Source: Symsagittifera roscoffensis (lineage: Eukaryota; Xenacoelomorpha; Acoela; Convolutidae). From it: 64,000 bases of DNA. Position 1 is the stretch's first letter. Every line of letters starts with the position of its first letter. The notes below the pieces were generated by a model that saw only the letters and a list, made by a program, of their open reading frames with translations, was not told the origin of the DNA and searched no databases. The DNA lies in NCBI RefSeq assembly GCF_963678635.1, contig NW_026970960.1, positions 64,501 through 128,500 of the forward strand. Reading direction: 5' to 3'. A program made the position numbers and the translations under genes. This document shows, piece after piece, positions 1 through 11,649 of this stretch.

Positions 1-585
1 CCACATGTCCCGATCTTCCTCCGTAATGAGCATGGTTTTGGTCATCTCGTCCAGCTCCCTTTTCATCCTTTCCATTTCATCCTTTATCCCATCAAGATCT
101 TGCATGGTTTGGTTCATCTGAACCAATTGTTCTGCTTTCGCCCTCTTTGGTGGCACAGCTGCTCTCAGTGGTGAACCAGACGAGGCAGCCTCGCTGTTCA
201 TCTCCTGATGCATTCTCGTCAGCCCAGGTTTGGGCTTAGAGGGCATAGGCATTTCACCTGGTTGGTAAGTCCTAGAACTTCCCAATCCAGGCTCATTCGC
301 CAAGTCACTCCCTGAGAGAGCCCCGTTTCTCCACCTCATCACTCTCATGTTCGGGCGGTCTAGCACTCCCCTCTCTCCATATGCTGCCATCAACAGGACT
401 TCCGTGGGGCGGTCTCCACGGTTGTCATGCCCCAAGATGTTGATCAGGGCGGTCAGGAACATGACTACCTCTGGGTCCTCCAGAGCAAAGTCTCGATCTA
501 TCAGCCGACGATAGATCGCATCTATCGTCGGTCCTACATATGCCTCTGCCAGGTCCATCAATTCATCCAGGTTGAAATTGTCCAT
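1..585 (-). mobile_element. R4: start of accessory region 1 (partial)
   Basis: The minus strand reads from an ATG at 585 into the window edge and matches the first 190 or so residues of the accessory reading frame of R1 (23375 onward). It shares the opening MDNFNLDELMDLAEAY and a later coiled-coil-like, charged stretch. The copy continues outside the window. Its function is not recognised; this N-terminal part lies upstream of the SGNH-like domain seen in R1. It follows the R4 pol end with a short spacer, the same order as in R1. Family membership is seen directly; any role is unknown. Confidence 0.8.
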
Positions 586-983
586 ACTGTTCTTCAGATT
601 TGACTTGATTCGATTCGATTCCAAGGTGTTGACTCAAGTGAGTAATTAAATGATCAATCAGGATCAAGAAAAGAAGTCACAAATATCACACTTGTCAGTT
701 TCACCTTAACATATATCGTTAAAATCTATTTAAAAACAGTCAGATAAAAAGATCTTTATCCTAAAATTTATTAAAATCAATTGGTTTCTAAAATTTTGGA
801 ATTCGACCTAAGATTGGACAGTCCAAACTTTGGATCTATTCCTAAGATCGTCATTCAGTTGTTCATGGTCACTAACCCCTTCTTAGCCAGGATCTTAATA
901 ACATAGCACTTAACATAACATAGAACACATATCACACATTACATATAACTCAGTCTTTAGCCCAACACCCTCTCGCACGTCAC
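586..983 (-). other. R4 spacer between pol and accessory region 1
   Basis: AT-rich non-coding spacer matching 22918-23374 of R1 in reverse orientation. It holds only a few degenerate copies of the ATGTT motif that is expanded in R1. No promoter or RNA gene is recognisable. Confidence 0.7.
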
Positions 984-1450
984 TCAGCCTATACTTAAGT
1001 AATATTTCTTATGTAAATATACTTGTATATTAGTATCAGAGAATACCACGTGTACAAGCGCGTACAATTCCCGAGGATGCAGTCGTCTTCTGTTTGCATC
1101 GTACACTGGGAGCGAAAGCTCCTTCACGTCCATTTCCACGAGGAAGTCCCTCAACCTTGTCAAGGACAAGACTAGGTTCTCCGGGTCCACGTGCTGCTTC
1201 TCCGTAGCCCTCGTCACCAAGAAGCATAGGTATTTTCCCGGTATCTGTGACGCCGCCGGAGGTAAGGCTGCTACGCCCCCTACTCCTGGTCGTTGCTTCC
1301 ACAGGAACTCTATTTTTTTATATTCTCTCTTAAAATCTGCCGCTAACGCTGTCCTAAAACTCATGTCTGCTGTGATTGCTATCGCACATGTTCTATTTGT
1401 GAGTATAAAATCACTGTCTGTTAGTATTATGTTACTTGAATATTCATTTG
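984..1450 (-). other. R4: OARD1-type macro-domain-like segment
   Basis: Second copy of the C-terminal pol domain described at 22447-22917. Its order of conserved blocks matches that of animal OARD1 (ADP-ribose glycohydrolase) macro domains: FRTALAADFKREY, GVGGVAAL, GKYLCFLVTRAT, LTRLRDFLVEMDVKELSLP and VFSDTNIQVYL. The two copies differ at scattered residues but keep these blocks. The assignment is by pattern recognition only. Confidence 0.65.
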
Positions 1451-3997
1451 GTAAGTCAAAATATGACTCAACTACCCTCCCTATGTCAGGTTTCTTAGGT
1501 TCTTCGCCTGTTTCTGCTTCTAAGTCTCCTGTTTCTCTTGCTACTCTTAATTTTTTTATTATCGAGTTTTTGGTGTGGGTAAGTCCTACCCCCACTCCCC
1601 GGACAAAAACATCCATCGACGTCCCCGTCGATCGCATACCGGGTATCAAGTCGAAGTTAGAAGCTGGTATGAGTAGTTGTCCTTCCTGGGCAGTCCAGGA
1701 AGGATCATCTCGTTCGGTCTTGATGTATTTCATGCTTTCACGATCTACGTCTTGAATCGTGACGCTGGTCCCCTCTGGGTCCGAGGTCATTTCGTTCAGC
1801 CACTCTAAGACACGCAGGTTCGTCAGGTCTTGTTCATATGACTGCTGTTGCTTGTCGTCGAATTCTACCTCGGGTTTCGACCGGTCTTCGACCCACTCAT
1901 CGTCGTGATCATCGACTATGTCAATGTCTTGTGACACAAATATTTCTTCTAGACCCACTACTTCTTCCACTATCTTCTTCAGATCTATCCTATCCTCTAC
2001 AAAGTCGTCACCGTAAGGATTATATTTCTTTCTTGGTCTTGTCCCGTCCTTCTGACGAGTCTGTATCGTGAACGGAAGATCCGGTTCCAAGTTCTTGGGA
2101 ATCTCTATCTGTTCGGGATCCTGCCAATCCTCCTCTGCGTAGGGTAAGGTTTCATCGTCCGCTCCGATCACCTCGTTTGGATCCAGGTCCAGCGGTGTAT
2201 CCGTTCCTTCCTCCACGACTTCGTTTCCATCGTTCTTCTCCCCGGTGCCCTTTTCGTTGACCTCACAAGCAGGATCCATCATTAGATAATCCCCTTCTTC
2301 CATGTCTGCAGGTATACACCAGTCTTCTGTCGAAGGATTGTGTGGCTTAATGTTCTCGTAGTGGGCGGCTCGGCCAGTGCTCAGTCTATAAAAGGTCCCC
2401 TCCACTTTTTTAGGAGCTTTTTCGTTCCTTTCGGTGGTATAACGTTCTGAAATACCCATACGTAATCTCCCACCTTGTAAGCTTTTGCACCAGCTGCTTT
2501 CTTGTCGAATTTTTTCCTCTGCCTTGCCTGTGCTTGCTGAGTATTTCGTCTGCATAAATCGTTCAACTCCTGTTGACGTCTGATCACATCCCTCACGTAG
2601 ACTTGTGGAGATGTTTTCTTTCCCTCATATTCTGGGTAGAAAAAGGTTAAGGGTAAAGACTTCTCGTGACCAGTTAGCATCATATGTGGACTAACTCCAG
2701 TGGTGGAGTGTTGCGTGCTAATATAGGCTCCCATCACCTGTGGAAGGTATCTGTCTCAATCGGTCATGTACCTGGAACAATATCCTCTCAGCATCGACAC
2801 TAACGTCCGATTTTGCCTTTCCACTAAGCCATTCGTCTGGGGATGGTATGTCGTGGAATGAGCTTGAGCCACCTGCGAGCGTCTCATGAGCTCTTTCGTA
2901 AGTTCTCCCACGAAAGCTGTTCCGTTATCCGATTGAAACGTCATCGGACAACCATGCCTCGCTATCCACGTTTTGACTAGATGATCGCACGTCTCTTCTG
3001 CTGAGCCAGTTATGCAGGGCACGGCCTCTGCATACTTCGTGAGGTGGTCTATCATGACCAAGACCTGATTATATCCACTGTCTGTCATACATAATTTCTG
3101 GTGGTCAATCTGAACCACTTCTCACATACCTTTTTCATCCCAGGCCACTCGAAGCGCTTCAGGATCCTCTGATATACCTTGTCGATCCCCTGATGGCCCA
3201 TCTGATCATGCGACCTGAATAGTAGTTCTGTCTGATAGAGTTGCGGCAACACTAACGCGTTTTATTTGTATAGGACTTTGTCTTCTTCTCTTCTTTTGCA
3301 TGCCACAATCCCGTCCTTGTTCAAATACAACCTCCCTTCCTTCTGCATGAAGTACTGTCTCAGGATACGATAACTGTCTTCCTCGAGGTCCCCTTTATCC
3401 GGAGCACCATTCTCGATCCACCTTTTCAGGTTGCTTGCCATGCGATCATTTCTCTGCGCCCTTAGAAGTTCCGAGAGTCTGTATCTCGCCTTCAAGTACG
3501 TCTTCATGACCCTCAACTGACTATTCAGCTCATTGGGCTGATGTGTGTCTTCTTCCATCTTAACGCACCAAATCTTCGCCAGCGGCTGTGTTTCTTGCGT
3601 GAACGGCTGAAGATCAGTCCTGACTACCTCTTTTTGTGGCAACATACTTATCGAACGTTTCGATACCGCTATTGTCTCCAAATCATCCGCTGCGTTGTCA
3701 AAGACTCTTTCGCTTGGTATAAGGTAGCGATCACTGTCAGGATCCTGGTACACCTCTCTGTCCAGATCCCTTGCCCGAGTTTCCACTAGTAGTGTGTGGA
3801 TCGCTAGTTCGGACAGTTCTGATCCCGAGCTCGAGTTCCTGTCTGAATAGGTGTCAATTCCTGAGTTTCGGGAATTGTCATCTGTTGAAGAGGTTATGAT
3901 GGAATCGGCACGCTCCTCCAGGTCATGTCTGTGCCTTCTTCGCATCCACCTGAACTCCCCGGACAAAACCTTGTTCCCCAGGTCCTGTTTCTCATCA
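984..3997 (-). mobile_element. R4: 3' part of Ty3/gypsy pol (spacer, integrase, macro-like end)
   Basis: Reading the minus strand from 3997 to 984, the parts are: the end of the long RNase H-integrase spacer (SGEFRWMRRR onward), the integrase zinc-binding region, the integrase core (VQIDHQKLCMTD, then the DNG box region with FQSDNGTAFV), a proline/acidic tail, and a C-terminal segment at about 984-1450 that resembles an OARD1-type macro domain. R1 has the same order at about 19800-22917. The fossil carries several breaks (around five). It differs in sequence from R2, so it is a separate insertion and not simply the other half of R2. Confidence 0.85.
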
Positions 3998-4562
3998 GTA
4001 GTAGAAGGGTGAGGGAGAGTGGGGGGGGGGGGGGGTGTTTGACCCCCATGTATTAAGATAGGGAATAGAGTATCCGGAAGAGCTGGAGTAGTAGAAGGGT
4101 GAGGGAGAGTGGGGCGGGGGGGGGGGGGGGGTGGTGGGTGGAGACCCCCATGTATTAAGATAGGGAATAGATTATCCTGTCTCCAAGCTATGTATTAAGA
4201 TAGGGAATAGATTTCCAATGTATTAAGGTAGGGAATAGGTTTACCATGTATTAAGATGGTAAGGTTTCAGATGGTAAGTTTCAGAAAAATTTTTGGCGCC
4301 CGAATTTTTGGAGCTCAATTTTACCAATACTTGCGTTTCTTAGTCAACTTCTACGGTTTAGATGTTTTGATTATTGTTTTATAGGTTTGATTTAACGAGA
4401 AAACTATCTAAAGCTATACTGAAACCTAACGAAACTTCGAGAAAAAAAATCATGTTTTTGAAGAAAAAAAATTATATTAAAAAGATGAAGTATATAAATC
4501 ACTGCTTCGTATAATCATTTAACCACAAGTTTACAGTTAATTAATCAATACTGAATTAACCC
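3998..4562. repeat. Extra copy of Polinton left end
   Basis: A duplicate of 5190-5735. It starts with AGTAGTAGAAGGGTGAGGG, has two G-rich units with G runs of up to about 18, short ATGTATTAAGATAGGGAATAG repeats, then the GGCGCC-containing inner part of the terminal repeat and subterminal AT-rich DNA. It has no coding content. Confidence 0.8.
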
Positions 4563-5188
4563 TAACTGTCTTCCTCGAGGTCCCCTTTATCCGGAGCACC
4601 ATTCTCGATCCACCTTTTCAGGTTGCTTGTCATGCGATCATTTCTATGCGCCCTTAGAAGATCAGAGAGTCTGTATCTCGCCTGCAAGTACGTCTTCATG
4701 ACCCTCATCTGACTATTCAGCTCATTGGGCTGATGTGTGTCTTCTTCCATCTTAACGCACCAAATCTTCGCCAGCGGCTGTGTTTCTTGCGTGAACGGCT
4801 GAAGATCAGTCCTGACTACCTCTTTTTGTGGCAACATACTTATCGAACGTTTCGATACCGCTATTGTCTCCAAATCATCCGCTGCGTTGTCAAAGACTCT
4901 TTCGCTTGGTATAAGGTAGCGATCACTGTCAGGATCCTGGTACACCTCTCTGTCCAGATCCCTTACCCGAGTTTCCACTAGTAGTGTGTGGATCGCTAGT
5001 TTGGACAGTTCTGATCCCGAGCTCGAGTTCCTGTCTGAATAGGTGTCAATTCCTGAGTTTCGGGAATTGTCATCTGTTGAAGAGGTTATGATGGAATCGG
5101 CACGCTCCTCCAGGTCATGTCTGTGCCTTCTTCGCATCCACCTGAACTCCCCGGACAAAACTTTGTTCCCCAGGTCCTGTTTCTCATC
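4563..5188 (-). mobile_element. Duplicated R4 pol fragment (RNase H-integrase spacer)
   Basis: A second copy of the R4 pol spacer region on the minus strand, reading SGEFRWMRRRHRHDLEER through RVMKTYL and on. It lies directly against the Polinton terminal repeat at 5189. It came with the tandem duplication and has no separate function. Confidence 0.8.
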
Positions 5189-5530
5189 AGTAGTAGAAGG
5201 GTGAGGGAGAGTGGGGGGATGGGTGGAGACCCCCATGTATTAAGATAGGGAATAGAGTATCCGGAAGAGCTGGAGTAGTAGAAGGGTGAGGGAGAGTGGG
5301 GGGGTGGGGTGGGTGGAGACCCCCATGTATTAAGATAGGTAATAGAGTATCCTGTCTCCAAGCTATGTATTAAGATAGGGAATAGACTTCCAATGTATTA
5401 AGGTAGGCAATAGGTTTACCATGTATTAAGATGGTAAGGTTTCAGATGGTAAGTTTCAGAAAAAATTTTGGCGCCCGATTTTTTTGAGCTCGATTTTACC
5501 AATACTTGCGTTTCATAGTCAACTTCTACG
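5189..5530. repeat. Polinton left terminal inverted repeat
   Basis: Matches the reverse complement of 47071-47415. From the outside inward it holds two units of about 90 bp (AGTAGTAGAAGGGTGAGGG, G run, GGTGGAGACCCCCATG), several ATGTATTAAGATAGGGAATAG-like repeats, TTTCAGATGGTAAGTTTCAG and a GGCGCC site. The 5'-AG start is typical of Polintons. Confidence 0.85.
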
Positions 5531-5757
5531 GTTTAGATGTTTTGATTATTGTTTTATAGGTTTGATTTAACGAGAAAACTATCTAAAGCTATACTGAAAC
5601 CTAACGAAACTTCGAGAAAAAAAATCATGTTTTTTGAAGAAAAAAAATTATATTCAAAAGATGAAGTATATAAATCACTGCTTCGTATAATCATTTAACC
5701 ACAAGTTTACAGTTAATTAATCAATACTGAATTGAATGCTAGTACACCATCAGTTAT
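5531..5757. other. Polinton left subterminal non-coding DNA
   Basis: AT-rich spacer between the terminal repeat and the 3' end of the polymerase gene. Nothing functional is recognised. Confidence 0.5.
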
Positions 5758-8700
5758 TTACAAGTTCAAAGGTTTTGTGTGTATTCCGTCATCCTGAACT
5801 TGTCTTTTAGGGTAAAAGTAGCTCAATCCCTTCTTTGTTTGCTCGTATGTAGCAACCATATGATTAATGGTTCTAAATCCTCTGTTTGTTGAAGTCAAGT
5901 TGATTGCTTCGTCGAGTACTTTCCTGTATTTTTCCATAGGCCCATCACCGGATTCCTCTAGAATTCTTTTATTCAATCCTTTGCTGCTAAACTTCATTTT
6001 GTCTGATTTGTTGTCATAGCAACAAAAATTCTTACTGCATAAACATAGCATCTCCGTACATCTAAATTCTTCTTTGAACAGACCAGGCTCTCGTTTATCG
6101 TGCTTCTTGTGAACGCTACAACATGTTCGTGGAAAAAAGTTTGTTTTTGAATCTGCTCTGATTGAATCTCTGCAATATCTCTGCAATTTTTCCCAGTCAA
6201 CTTTTTTCTCCGGACGAATACAATCATACAAATTTTCCTCAGCAAGAGCTAAATACAACGAGTCCGTGTCCATTTCTAACTCCTCGAACTTATTTACATC
6301 ACAAAATTTGTCAAAAAAATTGTAGTAAAGCTCAAGCATTCTCAGCTTTGCATACTGCAGAATGAAAAATCCAACTATTATGGGTTCTTTGCGCTCACTT
6401 GTTGACTTTAGTAATTCAATCTCGTACAAGTCTTTCTGAACAGTGTTCAATCGTTTGAAGAGAGGTTCATTAATTGCTTTGTGTGTTTTCTCATCATTCA
6501 AATACTTTGTGATCGTATGTCTCGATCTGTCCATTATCTGGTAACCGTAGGATGAATTACCTAAAAGCTTCTGCAACAACACCGGATAAAGGGTTCTCAT
6601 CTCCTTCCCTTCTAGCATCAACCACCGACTGAACAAACTTGTTGAAGCATTTTCGCGGGAGATACTGTACAAAGCGGTAAACTTTTGTACACTGCTAGCC
6701 AAGTTCCATGTAGAAATTGAAAAGAGGAGTAATGATGGAACCATTTTCTAGTTTGAAACTAGATATTAGCATACGCTGGGGATGCTTCAGAAGATCATTT
6801 TCAAAAGCATAATTTTCCATATATTCCCCAATGTCATTTCTTCCGACTTCAGTGTTTTTAAAAATTGGAGGAAAATTAGAAAATTTTGCTTTCAGTTCGT
6901 CTGGAACAACTAAGTCGCACTGAATATAGCCATAAAAAGATCCATCTCTTATTTTTTTCCAATAAAGAATCAGTAGAGAGAGGTCTTTTGTAGGGAAAGT
7001 TGGATCGGATATGATTCTTTATTTTTTCGTTCGTTTTGAAGTTTTGCCACCACTCACATTCCCACATCTCTTCGATTTTGTATCCTTTTTTGCGAATATA
7101 CTCACGTCTCAAGTCATCCATCTCTCTCCTTTTGTTTCCTCTCTCAATATCTTCATCGCTAAGTGAGGGACGAGTCTCCTGGCAAGGACAAAAATGGTAA
7201 TAGCATCCCATTGCTTCAAACACTGTTTTGCAGTGATTGCAATATCCATCAACATTGAAACAGTCAATTTTCTTTTGCTTTCCAGATGTGTGGAAGCTCT
7301 CAATTCTGCATTCTGGTCTGGTTTCGTGGTAGTAAGACATGACCATGTTCTCAAAATTGCGAGATCGGTTATGTCTAGCTTTGAATTTCTGCATATCGGA
7401 AGCAAACTCCCATCTTGTGTACAATCCTGTTGGCATGTCTTGACACATTGAATAGGGATAGAGCTGGCTCGCATCAATTCCAACAATTGATTTGCAGACG
7501 TTTGAGGAATTCCGGATAAAGGTTTCATCCACGACAGCTTTTCGAGTAAACACAATTGATGGTCCACCCGTCATATCCTCTCTAATTTTCTCGCACAAAT
7601 CTCTATCACTTTCGCAAAAAGGGTAGAATTTTTCATTGGTTGATTTGTGAAGAAAAATATTTGCCAGATTTGGAAGAGTACATCCAAGTTTTAACATATC
7701 AATTTCTTTCTGATGATAAAACTGAACCATTTTTTGCATTGCTTCAAGGGTTGGAACAACATATTTGTTGTTGTACCACTGCAAAAAATCTTTAAATGTA
7801 GTCATTCCATGTTTCTGCCAAATCTCCTGTAAATATTTGTAATTATCCCATCCAGATGCAGGTACTGACCTGATTTGAAGTTTCTTTAGTGCTTGCTGCT
7901 CATCAAGTCCACTTGACTTCAGGTTCTGGTAATCCTTAAAGTCTTTATCAAGAGGGTTGTTGTTTCTCAGTTTACTGAAAAAGGCTTCGTATGGAGGTAA
8001 TTCTTCACTCTCGAGCTTGTGTGGACTGTCAAACCACTCATAAGGGAAAAACCCTTTGGTCTCACTGGCTTTGTAAGCTTTAAGAAAGGAGTCTAGAGAT
8101 GTTGCTCAACCCAAAAATTTCATGATATCGAGAAACTGTATATCTCCAAACTTGAAGGATATGAAATCGTTAGCCTTTTTGATAACCATAGGTTCAGCTT
8201 CTTTATCATTGATTAAGTAGGGAATCAGATAGCTCATGATCAAGTTCAGATCATATCTTCCACTGTTAAACCCAAATACAAGTAACGTGTTAACATACCT
8301 CTCCAGATTTTGTTTCAAATCAATCAGCTGATTTTTCTGCATTCTCAAAAACTGAGTTGACATATCAGTTTCCTCTGTATCTTCTATACATTCATCTTCG
8401 TATTCAAAGTTTTCAGTTGGAAGATTTTGACATCTTTCATTCAACTCTTGGAAAATTTTCGACATCCGCTCATTCACTACTCTTTCAACATCTTGAAATT
8501 TAGTTTCATTTCGAGCTTACTTTTCTCAGCCAAAAGTTCGAGTTTGATTACAAAATCGATAATAAGCTTTTGCGGATCCTTGTTATAAAGAAAAATTGGT
8601 TCATCTATCAGGTTCGAGGATATTGATACAGAAATTGGAACGTGTTTTCCAATCCAAGTTGTTGTTTGGGTAGCTTTCAGTTCATCTGATGGAACACATA

Positions 8701-9475
8701 TCGACTCAAAATCGAAAATGGCTAGGTTGTTGAATAGTGCGTTATCTTTCGAAACTGTGATATTGAAACCTTCCAACTTTTCAAATAGCGTTTCTCGAAG
8801 TGTATATACAATCTTTGGATAGATATGTCGCACTCGATCTTTACAAGTTAGAAGATGTCGGTTGAACTTGTCTGATCTGTTGAAGAAACACTCACAGCAA
8901 GGACATCGAAAACATTTGAAGAAGGAATTAATATCATTCGTGTGAATAATATGGTTGTTGAATCTTAGCAATTTCACCACTTTTTCAAATTTTCCAATAC
9001 TTCGCCTGGCTAATTCTCCAACATATTCTCCTTCTTGAATATCAAAATCGTAAATGAATATGTTTCGTTCAACTATTCCCTCTACAACAGGTAAATCATC
9101 GATTGACACTCCACGAAAATTCTTCGGATCGTATCCAGATTTTGATATAAACTCTGTAAATAGTTGAGATGTATGAGCATCGAGGTTACTATGACCATGC
9201 AAATACATTGTTAACGCACGGAAAAGACAAAGATGATCTTTGTATGGTTGTTTATCTTTGTCCGATGAAAGACAGTTTACTTGCGTATGTCGTAGTAAAG
9301 GTTCAGGCAACACAGAGTCTGGACATCCCATTGGGATGTTTTTTAGTAGTGCAGCAAAAATAGTAACATTTGTGATCAACTTGAACCTCCACTTTGTGTT
9401 CTGACGTTCTTGGGTGCATTGCTCCACGATATCAAACTTTTCAACTTTTCCCTGGATTGTAATCAAATCCGCTTT
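5758..9475 (-). mobile_element. Polinton DNA polymerase B, exonuclease and polymerase part
   Basis: On the minus strand the order is: an N-terminal region with an OTU-like DHLCLFRAL motif; a C2H2-like finger (CPCCECFFNRSDKFNRHLLTC); an exonuclease-type FDFES motif; a palm motif GIDASQLYPYSM; the NSSYGY motif; and the DTDS catalytic motif (MDTDSLYLAL). This is the layout of Polinton family-B, protein-primed polymerases. The enzyme would copy the element's linear DNA in the nucleus. The gene's 5' part lies at 34086-34712, beyond R1. It is a fossil with a few breaks. Confidence 0.88.
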
Positions 9476-9796
9476 TGTGACATTCGACCAGAATGGCCAA
9501 AATGCAATCTCTGCAGAATTCGAATTTTTAGCAGCGAGCCTTCCGGATTGGTGATTATTAAGAATTTAGAACGTTATTTGAACGGTTGAACAAAACGTGA
9601 AGGTAAAAGGATTCGGAAATTGCTGATTTTTAAATTTTTGAAGTGATGACGTAACATTTCTGAGAAACGTCAGAAATGGCCATTTTGGCAAAAAGGTCGA
9701 AGAAAAACAGAACAACTTTAGCTGCGATCACGAGAAGTACGGAAATTGTGAGAAAAAACGACAACAAATCGCAGAAATAACAGAGAGCACTCCGAG

Positions 9797-9846
9797 TTGC
9801 AACTATTGTGTCGCTACAATAGTTGCAAGGCCGTTGCAGACAACGG
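9797..9846 (+). other. Tandem hairpins in LTR
   Basis: A 13-bp perfect stem (TTGCAACTATTGT with ACAATAGTTGCAA, 6-nt loop) is followed at once by a second hairpin (CCGTTG with CAACGG). The first is kept in the 3' LTR (33482-33513) and in the R2 LTR. A role in RNA packaging, dimerisation or 3' processing is possible but unproven. Confidence 0.7.
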
Positions 9847-9862
9847 TGAAGGGTGGAGGATA

Positions 9863-9930
9863 GCCTTCCGGATTACGAAGAAATCAAGATTAACGAGCTT
9901 GATTCAGTGGATTCAAGAATCCGGAAGGGT
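9863..9930 (+). other. Structured RNA module M1 (LTR)
   Basis: 68 nt. Outer stem CCTTCCGGATT with AATCCGGAAGG (11 bp), inner stem AATCAAG with CTTGATT over a loop holding TTAACG. A GGATTCAAGAATCC hairpin is an alternative near the 3' side. The same module is at 33547-33615 and, on the minus strand, about 58571-58629. It belongs to the family described for M2-M5. Confidence 0.65.
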
Positions 9931-10413
9931 TTCGGGACTGAAACTTTTATCCATTTATATTAAACTTTTAGCTTCCCTATTATGTCCTGAATTGAATTTA
10001 ATTAACATCCGAATTCATTCTACTAAGATGAGAAGCTAGGAGTTGGGGGAAAGGGTTGATCCATCTTCGATGGAGATGATGATTTTTATCTACTGAACAA
10101 AAACAAAAATAATTCAATAAGTAGTTGTAGCCTTGTTTTTAGGAGTGACCTCGTGGTCTGGGGATACTGAGACCCAGCCAGGAGTTCACTGTTTCTGCAT
10201 GTAATTAAGTTAATTTGAGTGTTTTGTCCGAAGCCGAAAGCAGTAACGTTTTTTTGTCGACCCGATGTTAGAAAAGACCACCGAAACACTGGCTTGGTAG
10301 AGACGGTTAAAAGCATATAAAGCTCTATTTAGAAGTTAGCCAGTCGTCTTAGGACTAAGTTTTATTTTCCGTCGATATGTATCTTCCGGGCGAATGTTAC
10401 ATACATGTTTTTA

Positions 10414-10431
10414 TGGCGCTCCTGGGTGTTA
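10414..10431 (+). promoter_or_regulatory. Candidate primer binding site
   Basis: TGGCGCTCCTGGGTG begins 12 bp inside the LTR and could pair with a tRNA 3' end finishing in CCA. R2 keeps the sequence. The offset from the LTR is larger than usual and the tRNA was not identified, so this is tentative. Confidence 0.35.
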
Positions 10432-10552
10432 TTCTTTTTTAACATCATGACCGGCAGAACCGTTAACGAGCACTCCGCGCCGAGCGGATGCTCACATTAA
10501 CGCCCTTAATAGGCCTAAACCGTCGGGGCGGAAGGGTAGTTCGGAACGCAGA

Positions 10553-10621
10553 AGCCTTCCGGATTACCGTGAATAGCTTTTTAACTTAGTTAAGAACGAA
10601 AATTCACGAACCAGGAAGGGT
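10553..10621 (+). other. Structured RNA module M2
   Basis: Three nested stems can form: CCTTCC with GGAAGG, CGTGAAT with ATTCACG, and TTAAC with GTTAA around a TTA loop. The R2 counterpart is at about 57911-57980. Confidence 0.6.
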
Positions 10622-11172
10622 GGGGGGATCGGCCATTCCCTCGTTCCCTGAGAGGTTTGTGACCAAAAACACTTGAAGAGATATATAAAACCAAACAAAA
10701 AGTAGTATAGTACCCAAGAAAAACAAAAAACATAAAAAAAATAACCGAAAAAACCAAAAACAGTTAAAAAAAAAAAGTAAAAAATCAGTGGAAATCATCC
10801 CCCCAGACAAGATGTGATTCGACCCCCCCGTTTGTTGTTGATAGATATATTGTTGTTACAGGCATTTATATCAGTCAGGATCGTTACGATCAGTTTTGTA
10901 GCCCGTTTGTAAGGCTTGTACTGTAGGGTTATTTGAGCATTTAAGCACGTTAATGATAAATTGCGCTCAATCCGGAAGGGTCAGCTGATTTGCGCTCAAT
11001 TCGGAAGGGTCGTGGGAGAAGACTGATCCGGCAAGCAGTACAAGGAGCAACAAGAAAGGGCTCAACGACAACAACAATCGACTGTTGGGTATTGTTAGCA
11101 AGTTTTGTATCCCTTTTGGTACAAAGATTAAGATAGTAATCTGTGGGGGGCTCGACAGTGCTGCACTGTAGT

Positions 11173-11244
11173 GACCCTTCACCGAACTGCGAATATCCGA
11201 GTTAAGCACCTTAATTCGGATATTAAACAAACCCGGAGGGGTAT
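11173..11244 (+). other. Structured RNA module M3
   Basis: Outer ACCCTTC with GAGGGGT, middle AATATCCGA with TCGGATATT, apical TTAAG with CTTAA over a CAC loop. This is the most strongly paired member. The R2 counterpart is at 57298-57367. Confidence 0.65.
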
Positions 11245-11649
11245 AGTATTACTAATATTATTAATTATATAGCCCATATTAATAGTCTTGTATCGTTTTT
11301 CAGTGAAAAACAACGAAAACAGACCGGTTTTTAGGGTCAAAATAGCGATATTTTGATCCCCCCACAAGTCGCGATTTTTGAAATATCGATATTTTTTGAA
11401 ACGGAAAAAAGCGCTAAGTTAGTGTGTTACGTCGTAACTGCAATACCATAATAGATAGAACCGGTTAAGTTTAGTTCGGAAGTGGTTGGAACTATTTTGG
11501 AACCGAAAACCGAATTTTCGTGATTTTTGAGAAACCGAAACACTAAAAATTCAGAAAATTTTTTGAAATTTTCGAGTTAGAAGAGTAAAGATAGTTGTTC
11601 GGACAACGTCCACTAGTGAATCTACAAGTTTTAAAACCCGCTACCCGAA

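Larger units (their letters stand above)
3371..5735. repeat. 1192-bp tandem duplication at the left Polinton boundary
   Basis: Two near-identical units, about 3371-4562 and 4563-5735, each contain an R4 pol fragment followed by a Polinton terminal repeat and about 200 bp of Polinton subterminal DNA. Equivalent points lie 1192 bp apart (for example 3541 and 4733). G-run lengths differ between units. The inner unit connects to the Polinton interior; the outer one connects to R4. Confidence 0.85.
9476..10401 (+). repeat. R1 5' LTR
   Basis: 926 bp, with TG...CA ends and an 11-bp terminal inverted repeat with one mismatch. It contains a strong hairpin pair (9797-9846), a structured module (9863-9930) and a TATA-like stretch near 9955 (TTTATATTAAAC), though the transcription start cannot be placed. 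Its partner is 33159-34085; the R2 LTR (58104-59023) is more diverged, chiefly in the outer first part. Confidence 0.92.

Noticed and set aside
3541-3789. Plus-strand open frame, repeated at 4733, 48364 and on the other strand at 20004 and 47625
   Set aside because: It is the antisense shadow of the conserved pol spacer; it recurs only because that sequence is repeated.
1-3997. Treating R4 and R2 as two halves of one element split by the Polinton
   Set aside because: R2 extends past the Polinton boundary in pol and differs in sequence from R4 in the shared stretch, so they are more likely separate copies.
9863-9930. tRNA-like look of module M1 (acceptor-like stem plus T-arm-like hairpin)
   Set aside because: No anticodon arm, no standard T loop or D arm, and related modules fold differently, so it is not called a tRNA.
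10604-10810. Phe-rich minus-strand open frame in the R1 leader
   Set aside because: Comes from an A-rich tract; not kept as a coding pattern and opposite to the element's strand.
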